Of a stretch of 26,602 bases of DNA, positions 16,709 to 23,787 are shown one piece after another. The stretch comes from Candidatus Woesearchaeota archaeon (GTDB lineage Archaea; Nanobdellota; Nanobdellia; Woesearchaeales; GW2011-AR9). Below the pieces are notes generated by a model that saw only the letters and a program-made list of their open reading frames with translations, made no database searches and had not been told where the DNA came from. Location of the stretch: NCBI GenBank assembly GCA_013204355.1, contig JABMOA010000085.1:1-26602 (forward strand). Direction: 5' to 3'. The number at the start of each line of letters is the position of its first letter. Position 1 is the stretch's first letter. The position numbers and the translations under genes were made by a program.

Positions 16709-16728
16709 GTAAAGCCGGGAGAAATAAA

Positions 16729-17210
16729 TTATTTTTTAGTTAAATATGTAGCAACATGTTGTTCAAGTGAAAATGGTTTAAGGATGGCATCAAATTGTGG
16801 TTGGTATTCTTCTTTAAGTAGAGTTAATTCCTTATTTAATGATTGTTGAATTTCGTTTTTTTCAGAATCATATCTTGCTTGGTCACCAGTTTGTCTTTCA
16901 ACTAACGAGTTATATTCAGATTTTTTAATAATATGGGCACCAGTGACTGTAGAAGGGCGTGCAAAGTCAGAATAATGAACAGCACCATGAACTGGGATTC
17001 TTCTAGCTTCAAAAACTTTTATTCCCTCAGAATAGAGTTGGATTCCCGGGTTGTATCCCTAATAACTCTTAATTCTCCAGGTTCCCAAATGGCAACCATT
17101 ATATCTGCATTACAAAGAACAACATTGTCTAAGCCTGTAATTCCTGTTTTATCCTCATTGGTTTCATCATTCCTAATTTGATAAACTCTTACAAAATCTC
17201 TCTCTGACAT
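16729..17210 (-). pseudogene. frameshifted gene of unknown function (about 160 codons)
   Basis: The minus strand holds two abutting frames that read as one protein. From the ATG at 17210 the first frame gives MSERDFVRVYQIRN... to ELRVIR. A second frame continues GYNPGIQLYSEGIKVFEA... to EQHVATYLTKK and stops at 16729. They join at the GGG of AGGGAT (minus strand, complement of CCC 17057-17059). One extra G there would give a single open frame of 160 residues. The second half has a charged, coiled-coil-like stretch (ERQTGDQARYDSEKNEIQQSLNKEL). No known family was recognised. The break may be a real mutation or a sequencing error in a short G run. The MITE-like element ends 20 bp beyond the stop. 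Confidence 0.65.
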
Positions 17211-17256
17211 AGAAATAAACTTAAAATAGCGATTTAGGAACTTTATGGAACACAAC

Positions 17257-17264
17257 ATTTTTAA
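17257..17264 (+). promoter_or_regulatory. possible TATA box of the M24 peptidase gene
   Basis: ATTTTTAA is centred about 26 bp before the ATG at 17287, consistent with leaderless initiation there rather than at the in-frame ATG at 17245. Confidence 0.4.
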
Positions 17265-17286
17265 CCACACCAAGAATCATTATTTC

Positions 17287-18315
17287 ATGAAACTTCCTGA
17301 ATTTCAAAAGTATCTTCAACAAGAAAATATCAATCTCGTATTCTTAACACATCCAGATCCAAACATTACATATTTCACACAGATGAAACCTTCACATGCA
17401 TTCCTGATCATCAAACAAAAAGAAGCAGAGTTTCTTGTCACGAAGTTAGATGTAAAACCCACCATAAAAAACATCGTTACAAATTATTTTACACCAGATT
17501 GGGAAAAAAAACTTGCAGATCCTAAAATAAAAACCATTGGAATCAATAAAGAATTTATTTCAGTTCAATACCAAGAAAAGTTACAAAAGATATATCCCCA
17601 AGCAAAATTCATAGACATATCCAATCAATTAAAATTATTACGCTCACAAAAAACATCTGAAGAAATCGCAAAAATATCAAAGGCATGTAAAATTACATCT
17701 GATGCATTCAACGAATTGATAAACGCTTTTTCTAGCAAATTCCAAACTGAACAAGATGTAGCGTTTTTCTTAGAGAGACACATGAAAAACAAAGGATGTG
17801 AAATCGCATTCCCTACAATCGCTGCAACCTCAAAAAATGGTGCAATTCCCCATCACGTAACCTCTAACCAGAAGCTAAGGAAAGGATTCATGGTATTAGA
17901 TTTCGGTGCATGCTATAAACATTACAATGCTGACATGACGAGAATGGTGTATTTAGGAAAATCAACAAAAGAAGATAAAGAAATTTACAATTTATTATTA
18001 GATTCACAACGCGCAGCAATTAACGAAGTTAAAGATCAACAATCCTTCATGCATCTAGACAAAATAGCAAGAACAACCTTAGGAAAATATAGCAAATATT
18101 TCATTCATTCTCTTGGTCATGGAATTGGTGTAGAAGTTCATGAAGATCCAAAGTTCAAAAATCACAAAATTAACAAGAATCATACCTTCACAATAGAACC
18201 AGGGATTTACATTAAGAACAAATTTGGCATGAGAATTGAAGATTCGCTCGTTTTTAATGGTAAAACCAAGATATTGACAACAGCGCCAAAAGAACTTCTT
18301 TCATTGAATATTTAA
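17287..18315 (+). CDS. M24 aminopeptidase P / Xaa-Pro dipeptidase family protein
   Basis: Two-metal peptidase of the pita-bread fold, likely cleaving Xaa-Pro bonds. The 342-residue protein has an N-terminal creatinase-like domain (about 1-125) and a catalytic domain with all five metal ligands: D205 and D216 (VLDFGACYKHYNADMTR), H278 (GHGIG), E304 (IEPG) and E318 (RIED), plus the supporting H285. The ATG at 17245 would add 14 unrelated residues; the 17287 start matches the family N-terminus and TATA spacing. A hairpin with T-run follows the stop. Exact substrate (dipeptides or longer Xaa-Pro peptides) is not decided by sequence. Confidence 0.9.
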   Translation: MKLPEFQKYLQQENINLVFLTHPDPNITYFTQMKPSHAFLIIKQKEAEFLVTKLDVKPTIKNIVTNYFTPDWEKKLADPKIKTIGINKEFISVQYQEKLQKIYPQAKFIDISNQLKLLRSQKTSEEIAKISKACKITSDAFNELINAFSSKFQTEQDVAFFLERHMKNKGCEIAFPTIAATSKNGAIPHHVTSNQKLRKGFMVLDFGACYKHYNADMTRMVYLGKSTKEDKEIYNLLLDSQRAAINEVKDQQSFMHLDKIARTTLGKYSKYFIHSLGHGIGVEVHEDPKFKNHKINKNHTFTIEPGIYIKNKFGMRIEDSLVFNGKTKILTTAPKELLSLNI

Positions 18316-18319
18316 CCTA

Positions 18320-18337
18320 AAAAACCACAAGGTTTTT
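18320..18337 (+). terminator. terminator-like hairpin
   Basis: AAAAACC (18320-18326) and GGTTTTT (18331-18337) pair around the loop ACAA, just after the M24 peptidase stop; the descending arm ends in five T residues. Confidence 0.45.
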
Positions 18338-18390
18338 AAAAAGGCCCACAATAAATCAAAAATACTAGAAAGCTTTATAAATAGCTTATT

Positions 18391-18495
18391 GGGGCTATAG
18401 TGTAGCTTGGAGAATAAGAGCATATCTCTTATTTGAGTAATCTATCACTAGCGGTTTGGGGCCGCTGAACCCCGGTTCGAATCCGGGTAGCCCCA
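18391..18495 (+). tRNA. trnP: tRNA-Pro (anticodon UGG) with D-loop intron
   Basis: The acceptor stem GGGGCTA (18391-18397) pairs over 7 bp with TAGCCCC (18488-18494), followed by A73. The anticodon stem AGCGG/CCGCT (18450-18454, 18462-18466) closes a 7-nt loop TTTGGGG with anticodon TGG at 18457-18459. The T arm is CCCGG-TTCGAAT-CCGGG. CCA is not encoded. At 105 nt it is about 30 nt too long, and all of the excess lies in the D-loop after G18-G19. Removing 18411-18440 restores the D-loop AGCTTGGTCTA, which is normal for proline tRNA. A small hairpin (AAGCT, TTATAAAT, AGCTT; 18370-18387) forms the leader just upstream. It lies 24 bp ahead of eL43. Confidence 0.93.
18411..18440 (+). other. predicted tRNA intron at D-loop position 19/20
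   Basis: A 30-nt insert with a perfect 8-bp hairpin (AATAAGAG/CTCTTATT, loop CATAT, 18413-18433). A relaxed bulge-helix-bulge can be drawn: GCTT (18405-18408) pairs with GAGT (18435-18438, two G-U pairs), with 3-nt bulges GGA (18409-18411) and AAT (18439-18441). Cutting after the second base of each bulge, as archaeal splicing endonuclease does, removes exactly 18411-18440. Confidence 0.75.
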
Positions 18496-18519
18496 CTTTA
18501 TAATTAAGGAAAGAAAAGA

Positions 18520-18717
18520 ATGACAGGATCAACAAAAAGATTTGGACCACGATATGGTCGTAGAACAAAAAAGAAATTCGATCTAATCGAATCCGAACAA
18601 CGAAAAAAGCACAAATGTCCATATTGTAATAAACTTGATGTACGAAGAGTTGCAATAGGAATCTGGCAATGTGCAAAATGCGAATCTAAATTCGCAGGTA
18701 AAGCGTATACGCTTTAG
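18520..18717 (+). CDS. rpl37ae: ribosomal protein eL43 (L37Ae)
   Basis: Large-subunit ribosomal protein of 65 residues. The basic N-terminus (GSTKRFGPRYGRRTKKK) is followed by a zinc ribbon with CPYC and CAKC pairs and ends in KFAGKAYTL, as in archaeal L37Ae. AAGGAA lies about 8 nt before the ATG. It is the first protein gene of a compact operon with RpoP, prefoldin beta and UPF0147, and may be cotranscribed with the tRNA-Pro just upstream. Confidence 0.95.
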   Translation: MTGSTKRFGPRYGRRTKKKFDLIESEQRKKHKCPYCNKLDVRRVAIGIWQCAKCESKFAGKAYTL

Positions 18718-18729
18718 AGGTATCTAAAA

Positions 18730-18864
18730 ATGTATTATCTTTGTTTTGATTGCGGAAAAAAAGTTGACGATGAATATACTCGTACGAAAATCAGATGCCC
18801 TTATTGTGGTGGAAAGATTCTTTACAAAGATAGAAGAACTGTTGCACACGTAAAAGCACGGTAA
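18730..18864 (+). CDS. rpoP: DNA-directed RNA polymerase subunit P (Rpb12-like)
   Basis: A 44-residue subunit of archaeal RNA polymerase, equivalent to eukaryotic Rpb12. It has one zinc ribbon: CFDC near residues 5-8 and CPYC at 23-26, then GGKILYKDRRTVAHVKAR, the family's conserved ending. GAGGT at 18717-18721 gives a well-spaced Shine-Dalgarno. It starts 12 bp after the eL43 stop, the common archaeal order eL43-RpoP. Short length makes it easy to miss. Confidence 0.95.
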   Translation: MYYLCFDCGKKVDDEYTRTKIRCPYCGGKILYKDRRTVAHVKAR

Positions 18865-18879
18865 GAGAGGAGTTCTAAA

Positions 18880-19206
18880 ATGAGCCAGAAGATTCAACAG
18901 TTACAGTCTATGCAGCAAAATCTACAAAATATTGTGATGCAGAAACAACAACTTGAATCTCAATTAATTGAATTAAATTCTGCATTAGAAGAAATCTCTA
19001 CAACTGAACAAGCTTACAAAATTATCGGAAAAATTATGATTGCTTCTTCCAAAGAAAAATTACAAAAAGATTTACAAGATCAAAAAGAAGTGGCAGAGAT
19101 ACGACTAAAAAGTATTTTAAAACAAGAAGAAAGTTTCAAAAATAGTATGGAAGATCTTCAACAAGAAGTAGTTAAAGAACTTCAAGATGAGAAAAAAAAT
19201 GAATGA
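18880..19206 (+). CDS. pfdB: prefoldin subunit beta
   Basis: Beta subunit of the hexameric prefoldin chaperone, which holds unfolded proteins for the thermosome. The 108-residue protein has two long coiled-coil helices (about 1-38 and 70-105) joined by a short hairpin region (TTEQAYKIIGKIMIASSKEKL), which is the prefoldin beta pattern. GAGAGGAG precedes the ATG. Its end overlaps the UPF0147 gene, consistent with coupling in the same operon. Confidence 0.92.
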   Translation: MSQKIQQLQSMQQNLQNIVMQKQQLESQLIELNSALEEISTTEQAYKIIGKIMIASSKEKLQKDLQDQKEVAEIRLKSILKQEESFKNSMEDLQQEVVKELQDEKKNE

Positions 19207-19441
19207 AGAACTTCTCCAAGAAGCACTTGAATGCCTTGAAATGTTAAATGAAGAGGTAGATGCTAGTAAACGTATCAAGGAAAGAGTACTTAAAGTAATT
19301 ACTATATTAAACAGTCAACAAGAATTTAAATTAGACAAGGCCTTAATGGAACTTGAAGAATTAAATTCAAATGAAATATCCTCTTATCTCAGAACCCAAG
19401 TATGGGACATTGTAAGTTTATTAGAAAGCGCAAAAAATTAA
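19187..19441 (+). CDS. UPF0147 family protein
   Basis: An 84-residue helical protein resembling the archaeal UPF0147 family, with the ending SSYLRTQVWDIVSLLESAKN and an internal NEEVDASKRIKERVLKVITIL repeat-like helix. Function is unknown. It overlaps prefoldin beta by 20 bp from this ATG. An in-frame ATG at 19199 would give an 8-bp overlap and an 80-residue protein, and is about as likely. It is the last gene of the eL43-RpoP-prefoldin operon. It ends about 45 bp from the convergent MscS-like gene in T-rich DNA. Confidence 0.8.
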   Translation: MRKKMNEELLQEALECLEMLNEEVDASKRIKERVLKVITILNSQQEFKLDKALMELEELNSNEISSYLRTQVWDIVSLLESAKN

Positions 19442-19485
19442 ATATTCTTTTTTTCCAATTAGAATTATTTTAATTAAACTAAATA

Positions 19486-20016
19486 TCAATTCTTAACACG
19501 AAATTTACTTTTCATAAATAATGCATTCGGCACATAGAGAATATCACCACGTTCTGTTTTGATTTCAGTTTCCATAAACCCTACTCGTTCAACTCTCCCA
19601 CCAATCTCTCTAATATTCACATGATGTCCTTCCTTCATCTTCCCTTTCTTCTGAATATACAAATAACCAATGAAGTTTGGGATCACATCTTTCATACCAA
19701 CTAAGAACGTTAAAATGATTAACATCAAGACAGCTCCTACAATTAAAAGCAATACATAAGATCCAATACCAAGATGTTGCAGGAAAAACACAACTGTAAA
19801 AAGATAAATTAAATATGTTGCAATGTTACTCACAATAGATTCCAAATCATGTGTCAAACCAACTTTCCCCATAATTCTATTTAATTCAACTTCTTTCAAA
19901 ACACGAACTAAAATTTTCTTTACAAGAATACCTATTCCAAATCCTACCAGAAGGATCACAATCCCTACCAGTATCTTATTAAAATATGTTCCGATTGTAC
20001 TGAAAAATTCTACCAT
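19486..20016 (-). CDS. small MscS-like mechanosensitive channel
   Basis: Membrane protein of 176 residues related to the MscS family, which opens under membrane tension. The predicted membrane segments are about 12-34, 62-82 and 85-108. They are followed by a soluble beta-rich domain (KMKEGHHVNIREIGGRVERVGFMETEIKTERGDILYVPNALFMKS) that matches the MscS beta domain just after the pore helix. It stops where longer MscS proteins continue into an alpha-beta domain, so it is a minimal version. A TATA-like CTTTATATAG on the minus strand, about 26 bp before the start, suggests a leaderless transcript. Conductance or ion selectivity cannot be told. Confidence 0.82.
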   Translation of the reverse strand: MVEFFSTIGTYFNKILVGIVILLVGFGIGILVKKILVRVLKEVELNRIMGKVGLTHDLESIVSNIATYLIYLFTVVFFLQHLGIGSYVLLLIVGAVLMLIILTFLVGMKDVIPNFIGYLYIQKKGKMKEGHHVNIREIGGRVERVGFMETEIKTERGDILYVPNALFMKSKFRVKN

Positions 20017-20122
20017 GTAATAGGTTTAAGCAAGATTTGTCTATATAAAGATTACGTAAATTAAGACAATATTCCCAAATATAAAGAAACCATTAAAAAC
20101 AACTCAATCTATTTCTCTTTTA

Positions 20123-21223
20123 ATGGTTGATTATAAGAAGGATATCAAAGAAATTGAGGACGAAATTAAAAAGACCAAGTACAATAAAGCAACACAAGGT
20201 CACATAGGCAAATTAAAAGCTAAAATTGCTATGCTTAAAGGAAAGGAAGACCAACGTACATCTCAAAAAACAGGGTCTTCTTCTTATGGTTACACTGTGA
20301 GAAAAAGTGGAGATGGTACCGTTCTTCTTTTAGGCTTCCCCTCAGCAGGAAAATCAACGTTATTGAATGCAATCACTGGTGCCGAATCAGAAGTTGGTGC
20401 CTATGCCTTTACAACACTTTCAGTAGTACCAGGAATGTTAAATTATAAACAAGCAAAAATCCAAATTTTAGATGTACCAGGAATTGTTTCGGGTGCAGCA
20501 TCAGGAAAAGGAAGAGGAAGGGAGGTATTAACAGTAATCCAAAATGCAGACCTTGTTTTAATTGTGGTTGATGTCACAACACCAGAACATTATCCTGCAA
20601 TCTTACGAGAAGTTAGAGAAGCAAACATTCGTTTGAATCAACGGAAGCCAGAAGTGTACATCAAAAAGAAAGGCATTGGTGGTATTAATGTTGGACGAAC
20701 CGTAAAAACAGAAATTGATGATAATACTATAAAAGAAATCATGCGTGAATTTAAATTTGTAAATGCAGATATTCTAATTAGAAGCCCATTAACCGTAGAT
20801 CAATTCATTGATTGTATTGAAAACAATAAAAAATATGTGCCTGCAATTATTTGTTTAACAAAAGGAGATATGGCAACACCTGCAGAATTAAAAAAAGTTA
20901 AAAAACAAATTAATGCTGACCTCATTCTCTCAGCACATGAAAATACGGGGATTGATGAACTTAAAGATATGATTTTTGACAAATTAGATTTCATGCGTGT
21001 TTTCATGAAAGAACCACGTAAAGATGCAGATTTAATAGAACCAATGATTATTACACGTGGCTCAACATTAAAAGATATATGTAGTAAAACCCACAAAGAT
21101 TTCATTCAAAAATTTAGGTTTGCAAGGGTGTGGGGAAAATCTGCCAAGTTTCCAGGACAACAATTCCAAAGATTAAATCATGTTTTACAAGATGGAGATG
21201 TTGTAGAACTTCATATAAGATAA
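20123..21223 (+). CDS. DRG/Obg-type GTP-binding protein with TGS domain
   Basis: Archaeal relative of eukaryotic Drg GTPases, associated with ribosomes. The 366-residue protein has an N-terminal basic helical region (DYKKDIKEIEDEIKKTKYNKATQGHIGKLKA, in parts), then the G domain: G1 GFPSAGKST (71-79), G3 DVPG, and G5 SAHENTG. A Drg-type insert (RKPEVYIKKKGIGGINV) lies within it. The C-terminal TGS domain ends DGDVVELHIR. The G4 motif reads LTKGD, where NKxD is usual, so guanine specificity deserves checking. ATTAAAAAC at about 20092-20100 is about 27 bp before the ATG, suggesting leaderless initiation. Confidence 0.92.
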   Translation: MVDYKKDIKEIEDEIKKTKYNKATQGHIGKLKAKIAMLKGKEDQRTSQKTGSSSYGYTVRKSGDGTVLLLGFPSAGKSTLLNAITGAESEVGAYAFTTLSVVPGMLNYKQAKIQILDVPGIVSGAASGKGRGREVLTVIQNADLVLIVVDVTTPEHYPAILREVREANIRLNQRKPEVYIKKKGIGGINVGRTVKTEIDDNTIKEIMREFKFVNADILIRSPLTVDQFIDCIENNKKYVPAIICLTKGDMATPAELKKVKKQINADLILSAHENTGIDELKDMIFDKLDFMRVFMKEPRKDADLIEPMIITRGSTLKDICSKTHKDFIQKFRFARVWGKSAKFPGQQFQRLNHVLQDGDVVELHIR

Positions 21224-21282
21224 CGTACAAGTTATCGCACAGATTTTTCCAATTTAATAAATACCCGATTCTCAACTATACT

Positions 21283-21290
21283 TTTATAAA
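21283..21290 (+). promoter_or_regulatory. TATA box of the Asn-synthetase/Dph6 fusion operon
   Basis: TTTATAAA is centred 26 bp before the ATG at 21313; no Shine-Dalgarno is present, so the transcript appears leaderless. Confidence 0.6.
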
Positions 21291-21312
21291 AAATCAGATC
21301 AAATAGTTCCGT

Positions 21313-23361
21313 ATGTGTGGCATCGTAGGAATATTTCATCATGAACAAGCAAAAAAACAAATTGAAACAGCGTTAGCTATTCTCAAAAACAGAGGTAAAG
21401 ATGCGTCTAAGATTCTTGAATTATCTCAAGGAGTGATTGGTCACACATTACATGCAGTTGTGAATCATGTACCTCAACCACTGCAAGCAAAAGGGATGCT
21501 CACTGCAAATTGCGAAATTTATAATTGGAAGGAATTAGCCAAAAAACATAACTTTAATGCAGAAAATGATGCAGAATTATTACTTCAATTTCTTGACAAT
21601 AATCAGAATATAGAAAAATTAGATGGTGTGTTTGCATTTGCATACATCAGAGATAACATTGTTACCCTAGCACGAGATTTATTTGGTGTCAAACCATTAT
21701 GGTTCGTTCATAACAGAGACCAATTTGCGTTTGCATCTGAAAAGAAAGCCCTAGAAAAATTAGGATATCTTGACATTCAAGAATTAAATCCACGAAGTAT
21801 TCTTACATATAATATAAACACAAAAGAAATCACATTCAAAAATAGAACTTTTGTAACTTATCTACCTGAACACCAAGAATCTTATGAAACTCTCAAAAAA
21901 CAAACAGAAGAATTACTTGATGCAGCAATTGAAAAACGGATTCCCCATCAAAAATTTGGCTTACTTTTCTCAGGAGGGATTGATTCCACATTCTTAGCAA
22001 AACATTTCAAAGACAAAGGATATGATTTCACATGTTATACAGCAGTCCTTGAAACAGAAAACAAAGACCCCTCAGATTTAATTGCAGCACAAGAAGTTGC
22101 AAAAGAATTAGGTCTAAATTTAAAAATTAAGAAAATCAGAATTGAAGAAATTAAACCTTACTTAGAAAAAATAGTACCATTAATTGAAGATTCCAATGTT
22201 GTGAAAGTAGGGGTGGCATTAACCTTCTATTTAGCATGTGAATTAGCAAAAGAAGATGGATGTAAAGTCATATTCTCAGGATTAGGAAGTGAAGAAATCT
22301 TTGCAGGATACGATCGCCATAAGAAATCAGCAAACATTAATCAAGAATGTGTGTCAGGATTATTAAAAATGTATGAACGCGATTTATACAGAGATGACGT
22401 TCTTACAATGGACCAAAATTTAGAATTACGTCTTCCATTTTTAGATAGGACTTTGGCAGAATTCAGTCTTAAAATTCCAGAAGAATATAAAATAAAAAAT
22501 GAACTAACAAAATTTATTCTCAGAGATATTGCACAATCTAAAGGGCTTTCACAAGAATTTTCATTTAGAAAAAAAACGGCCGCACAATATGGAAGCAAAT
22601 TTGATTATGCATTAGGAAAACTTGCAAAACAAGAACATAAATCAAAATCCGCATATCTTAAACAATTCTATCCCACACACAATGTGAAGTTAGGTGTATT
22701 ATTTAGTTCAGGAAAAGATTCTTGCTATTCTGCGTTTATTATGAAACAACAGAATTACGAGTTAACATGTCTGATTACGATGAAATCAAAGAATCCAGAT
22801 TCATATATGTTCCAAACAGCTTCTGTAAATATGGTTGAATTACAAGCAGAAGCAATGGGACTACCTTTAATCCAACAAGAAACAGATGGAGAAAAAGAAA
22901 AAGAACTCTTAGATTTAGAACTAGCACTACAAAATGCAAAAGACACATACAAAATTGAAGGGGTTGTATCAGGGGCAGTATTTTCTACATATCAACGAGA
23001 CCGCATAGAAAAAATTTGTGACAAATTAGGGCTAAAAATATTTTCACCATTATGGCATAAAGACCCAGCACAAGAAATGAAAGAATTATTACAACAAGGG
23101 TTTACATTTGTATTATCAGCAGTAGCTGCAGAAGGATTAGATAAATTCTGGTTAAATACAATTGTAACTGAAGACACATTAATAAAATTAAACAACATAA
23201 AAGGAATTATGGTGAATGGGGAAGGAGGAGAATTTGAATCTCTTGTATTAGATTGCCCCTTATTTTCTAAGAAAGTAGAATTATTAGATACAGAAATTGT
23301 GATGGACTCCTCTTGTTCCGGAAGATTAATAATCAATAAAGCAAGGTTAATTAACAAATGA
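21313..23361 (+). CDS. fusion: asparagine-synthetase-like amidotransferase + diphthine-ammonia ligase (Dph6)
   Basis: One uninterrupted 682-residue frame with three domains. Residues 1-180 form a class II glutaminase: Cys2 nucleophile (MCGIVGI), RGKDAS, NCEIYN and RDLFGVKPLW. Residues 190-450 form an asparagine-synthetase-type ATP pyrophosphatase: SGGIDS (220-225), SGLGSEEIFAGYDRH (322-336), LELRLPFLD and FRKKTAAQYGS. Residues 457-682 form a second PP-loop ATPase of the Dph6 family: SSGKDS (465-470), VSGAVFSTYQRDR and VNGEGGEFESLVLD. Dph6 adds the final amide of diphthamide on elongation factor 2. All visible motifs of each domain are intact. The fusion suggests that glutamine-derived ammonia feeds one or both ligases; that is inference. 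It overlaps the next gene by 4 bp. Confidence 0.9.
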   Translation: MCGIVGIFHHEQAKKQIETALAILKNRGKDASKILELSQGVIGHTLHAVVNHVPQPLQAKGMLTANCEIYNWKELAKKHNFNAENDAELLLQFLDNNQNIEKLDGVFAFAYIRDNIVTLARDLFGVKPLWFVHNRDQFAFASEKKALEKLGYLDIQELNPRSILTYNINTKEITFKNRTFVTYLPEHQESYETLKKQTEELLDAAIEKRIPHQKFGLLFSGGIDSTFLAKHFKDKGYDFTCYTAVLETENKDPSDLIAAQEVAKELGLNLKIKKIRIEEIKPYLEKIVPLIEDSNVVKVGVALTFYLACELAKEDGCKVIFSGLGSEEIFAGYDRHKKSANINQECVSGLLKMYERDLYRDDVLTMDQNLELRLPFLDRTLAEFSLKIPEEYKIKNELTKFILRDIAQSKGLSQEFSFRKKTAAQYGSKFDYALGKLAKQEHKSKSAYLKQFYPTHNVKLGVLFSSGKDSCYSAFIMKQQNYELTCLITMKSKNPDSYMFQTASVNMVELQAEAMGLPLIQQETDGEKEKELLDLELALQNAKDTYKIEGVVSGAVFSTYQRDRIEKICDKLGLKIFSPLWHKDPAQEMKELLQQGFTFVLSAVAAEGLDKFWLNTIVTEDTLIKLNNIKGIMVNGEGGEFESLVLDCPLFSKKVELLDTEIVMDSSCSGRLIINKARLINK

Positions 23362-23753
23362 AACAAGTGATGTGTTTTGGAACTTTTGATTTGTTACACA
23401 TAGGGCATCTAGATTATTTCACACAGGCAAAAGAGCATGGTGACTATCTTATTGTTGTAATCGCAAGAGATTCCACAAAAGAACAAGAACAAAAAGATAT
23501 CGCCTTCTGTGAACATGAAAGACTACAATTAATTTCAAGTTTAAAAATTGTAGATCAAGCTGTGTTAGGTTATCCAGAAGACCATTTTAAAATTATTGAA
23601 GAAAAAAAACCAGATATAATTTTTTTAGGGTATGACCATCCTCCAATCGAAGAAAAACTGAAAAATAAATTTAACATCTCTATATTACGTGGAAAACCCT
23701 ATAAAAGCCACCAACATAAAAGCTCTATTATTAGAGAGAAAGTTTTAGGATAG
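23358..23753 (+). CDS. ribL: FAD synthase / cytidylyltransferase-like protein (RibL type)
   Basis: A 131-residue nucleotidyltransferase of the cytidylyltransferase fold. Archaeal RibL makes FAD from FMN and ATP. The signature GTFDLLHIGH (8-17) binds nucleotide, IARDST follows the third strand, and the C-terminal IIFLGYDHPP with late SSIIREKVLG match the family, although the tail is slightly shorter than usual. A glycerol-3-phosphate or other alcohol-phosphate cytidylyltransferase is the main alternative. It overlaps the Dph6 fusion stop by 4 bp (ATGA), so it is translationally coupled. Confidence 0.8.
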   Translation: MKQVMCFGTFDLLHIGHLDYFTQAKEHGDYLIVVIARDSTKEQEQKDIAFCEHERLQLISSLKIVDQAVLGYPEDHFKIIEEKKPDIIFLGYDHPPIEEKLKNKFNISILRGKPYKSHQHKSSIIREKVLG

Positions 23754-23754
23754 T

Positions 23755-23763
23755 TTTATAAAT
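23755..23763 (+). promoter_or_regulatory. TATA box of the 23788 gene
   Basis: TTTATAAAT is centred about 29 bp before the ATG at 23788, within the short gap after ribL; leaderless initiation is likely. Confidence 0.5.
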
Positions 23764-23787
23764 ATCAAAATATTCTTTTATCATAAG

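Noticed and set aside
16568..16849. 93-codon plus-strand frame across the MITE
   Set aside because: It reads through the palindromic element into the antisense of the frameshifted gene and shows no protein-like pattern.
17040..17075. Programmed -1 frameshift site
   Set aside because: AGGGAT is not a canonical slippery heptamer and no strong downstream structure is evident; a lost G is simpler.
17019..17273. 84-codon minus-strand frame as an intact small gene
   Set aside because: Only part of it is coding: the start is more likely 17210, and after ELRVIR the meaningful sequence continues in another frame.
18374..18382. TATA box TTTATAAAT for the tRNA-Pro gene
   Set aside because: It is only about 13 bp before the tRNA 5' end, too close for archaeal TBP spacing; it is the loop of a small leader hairpin.
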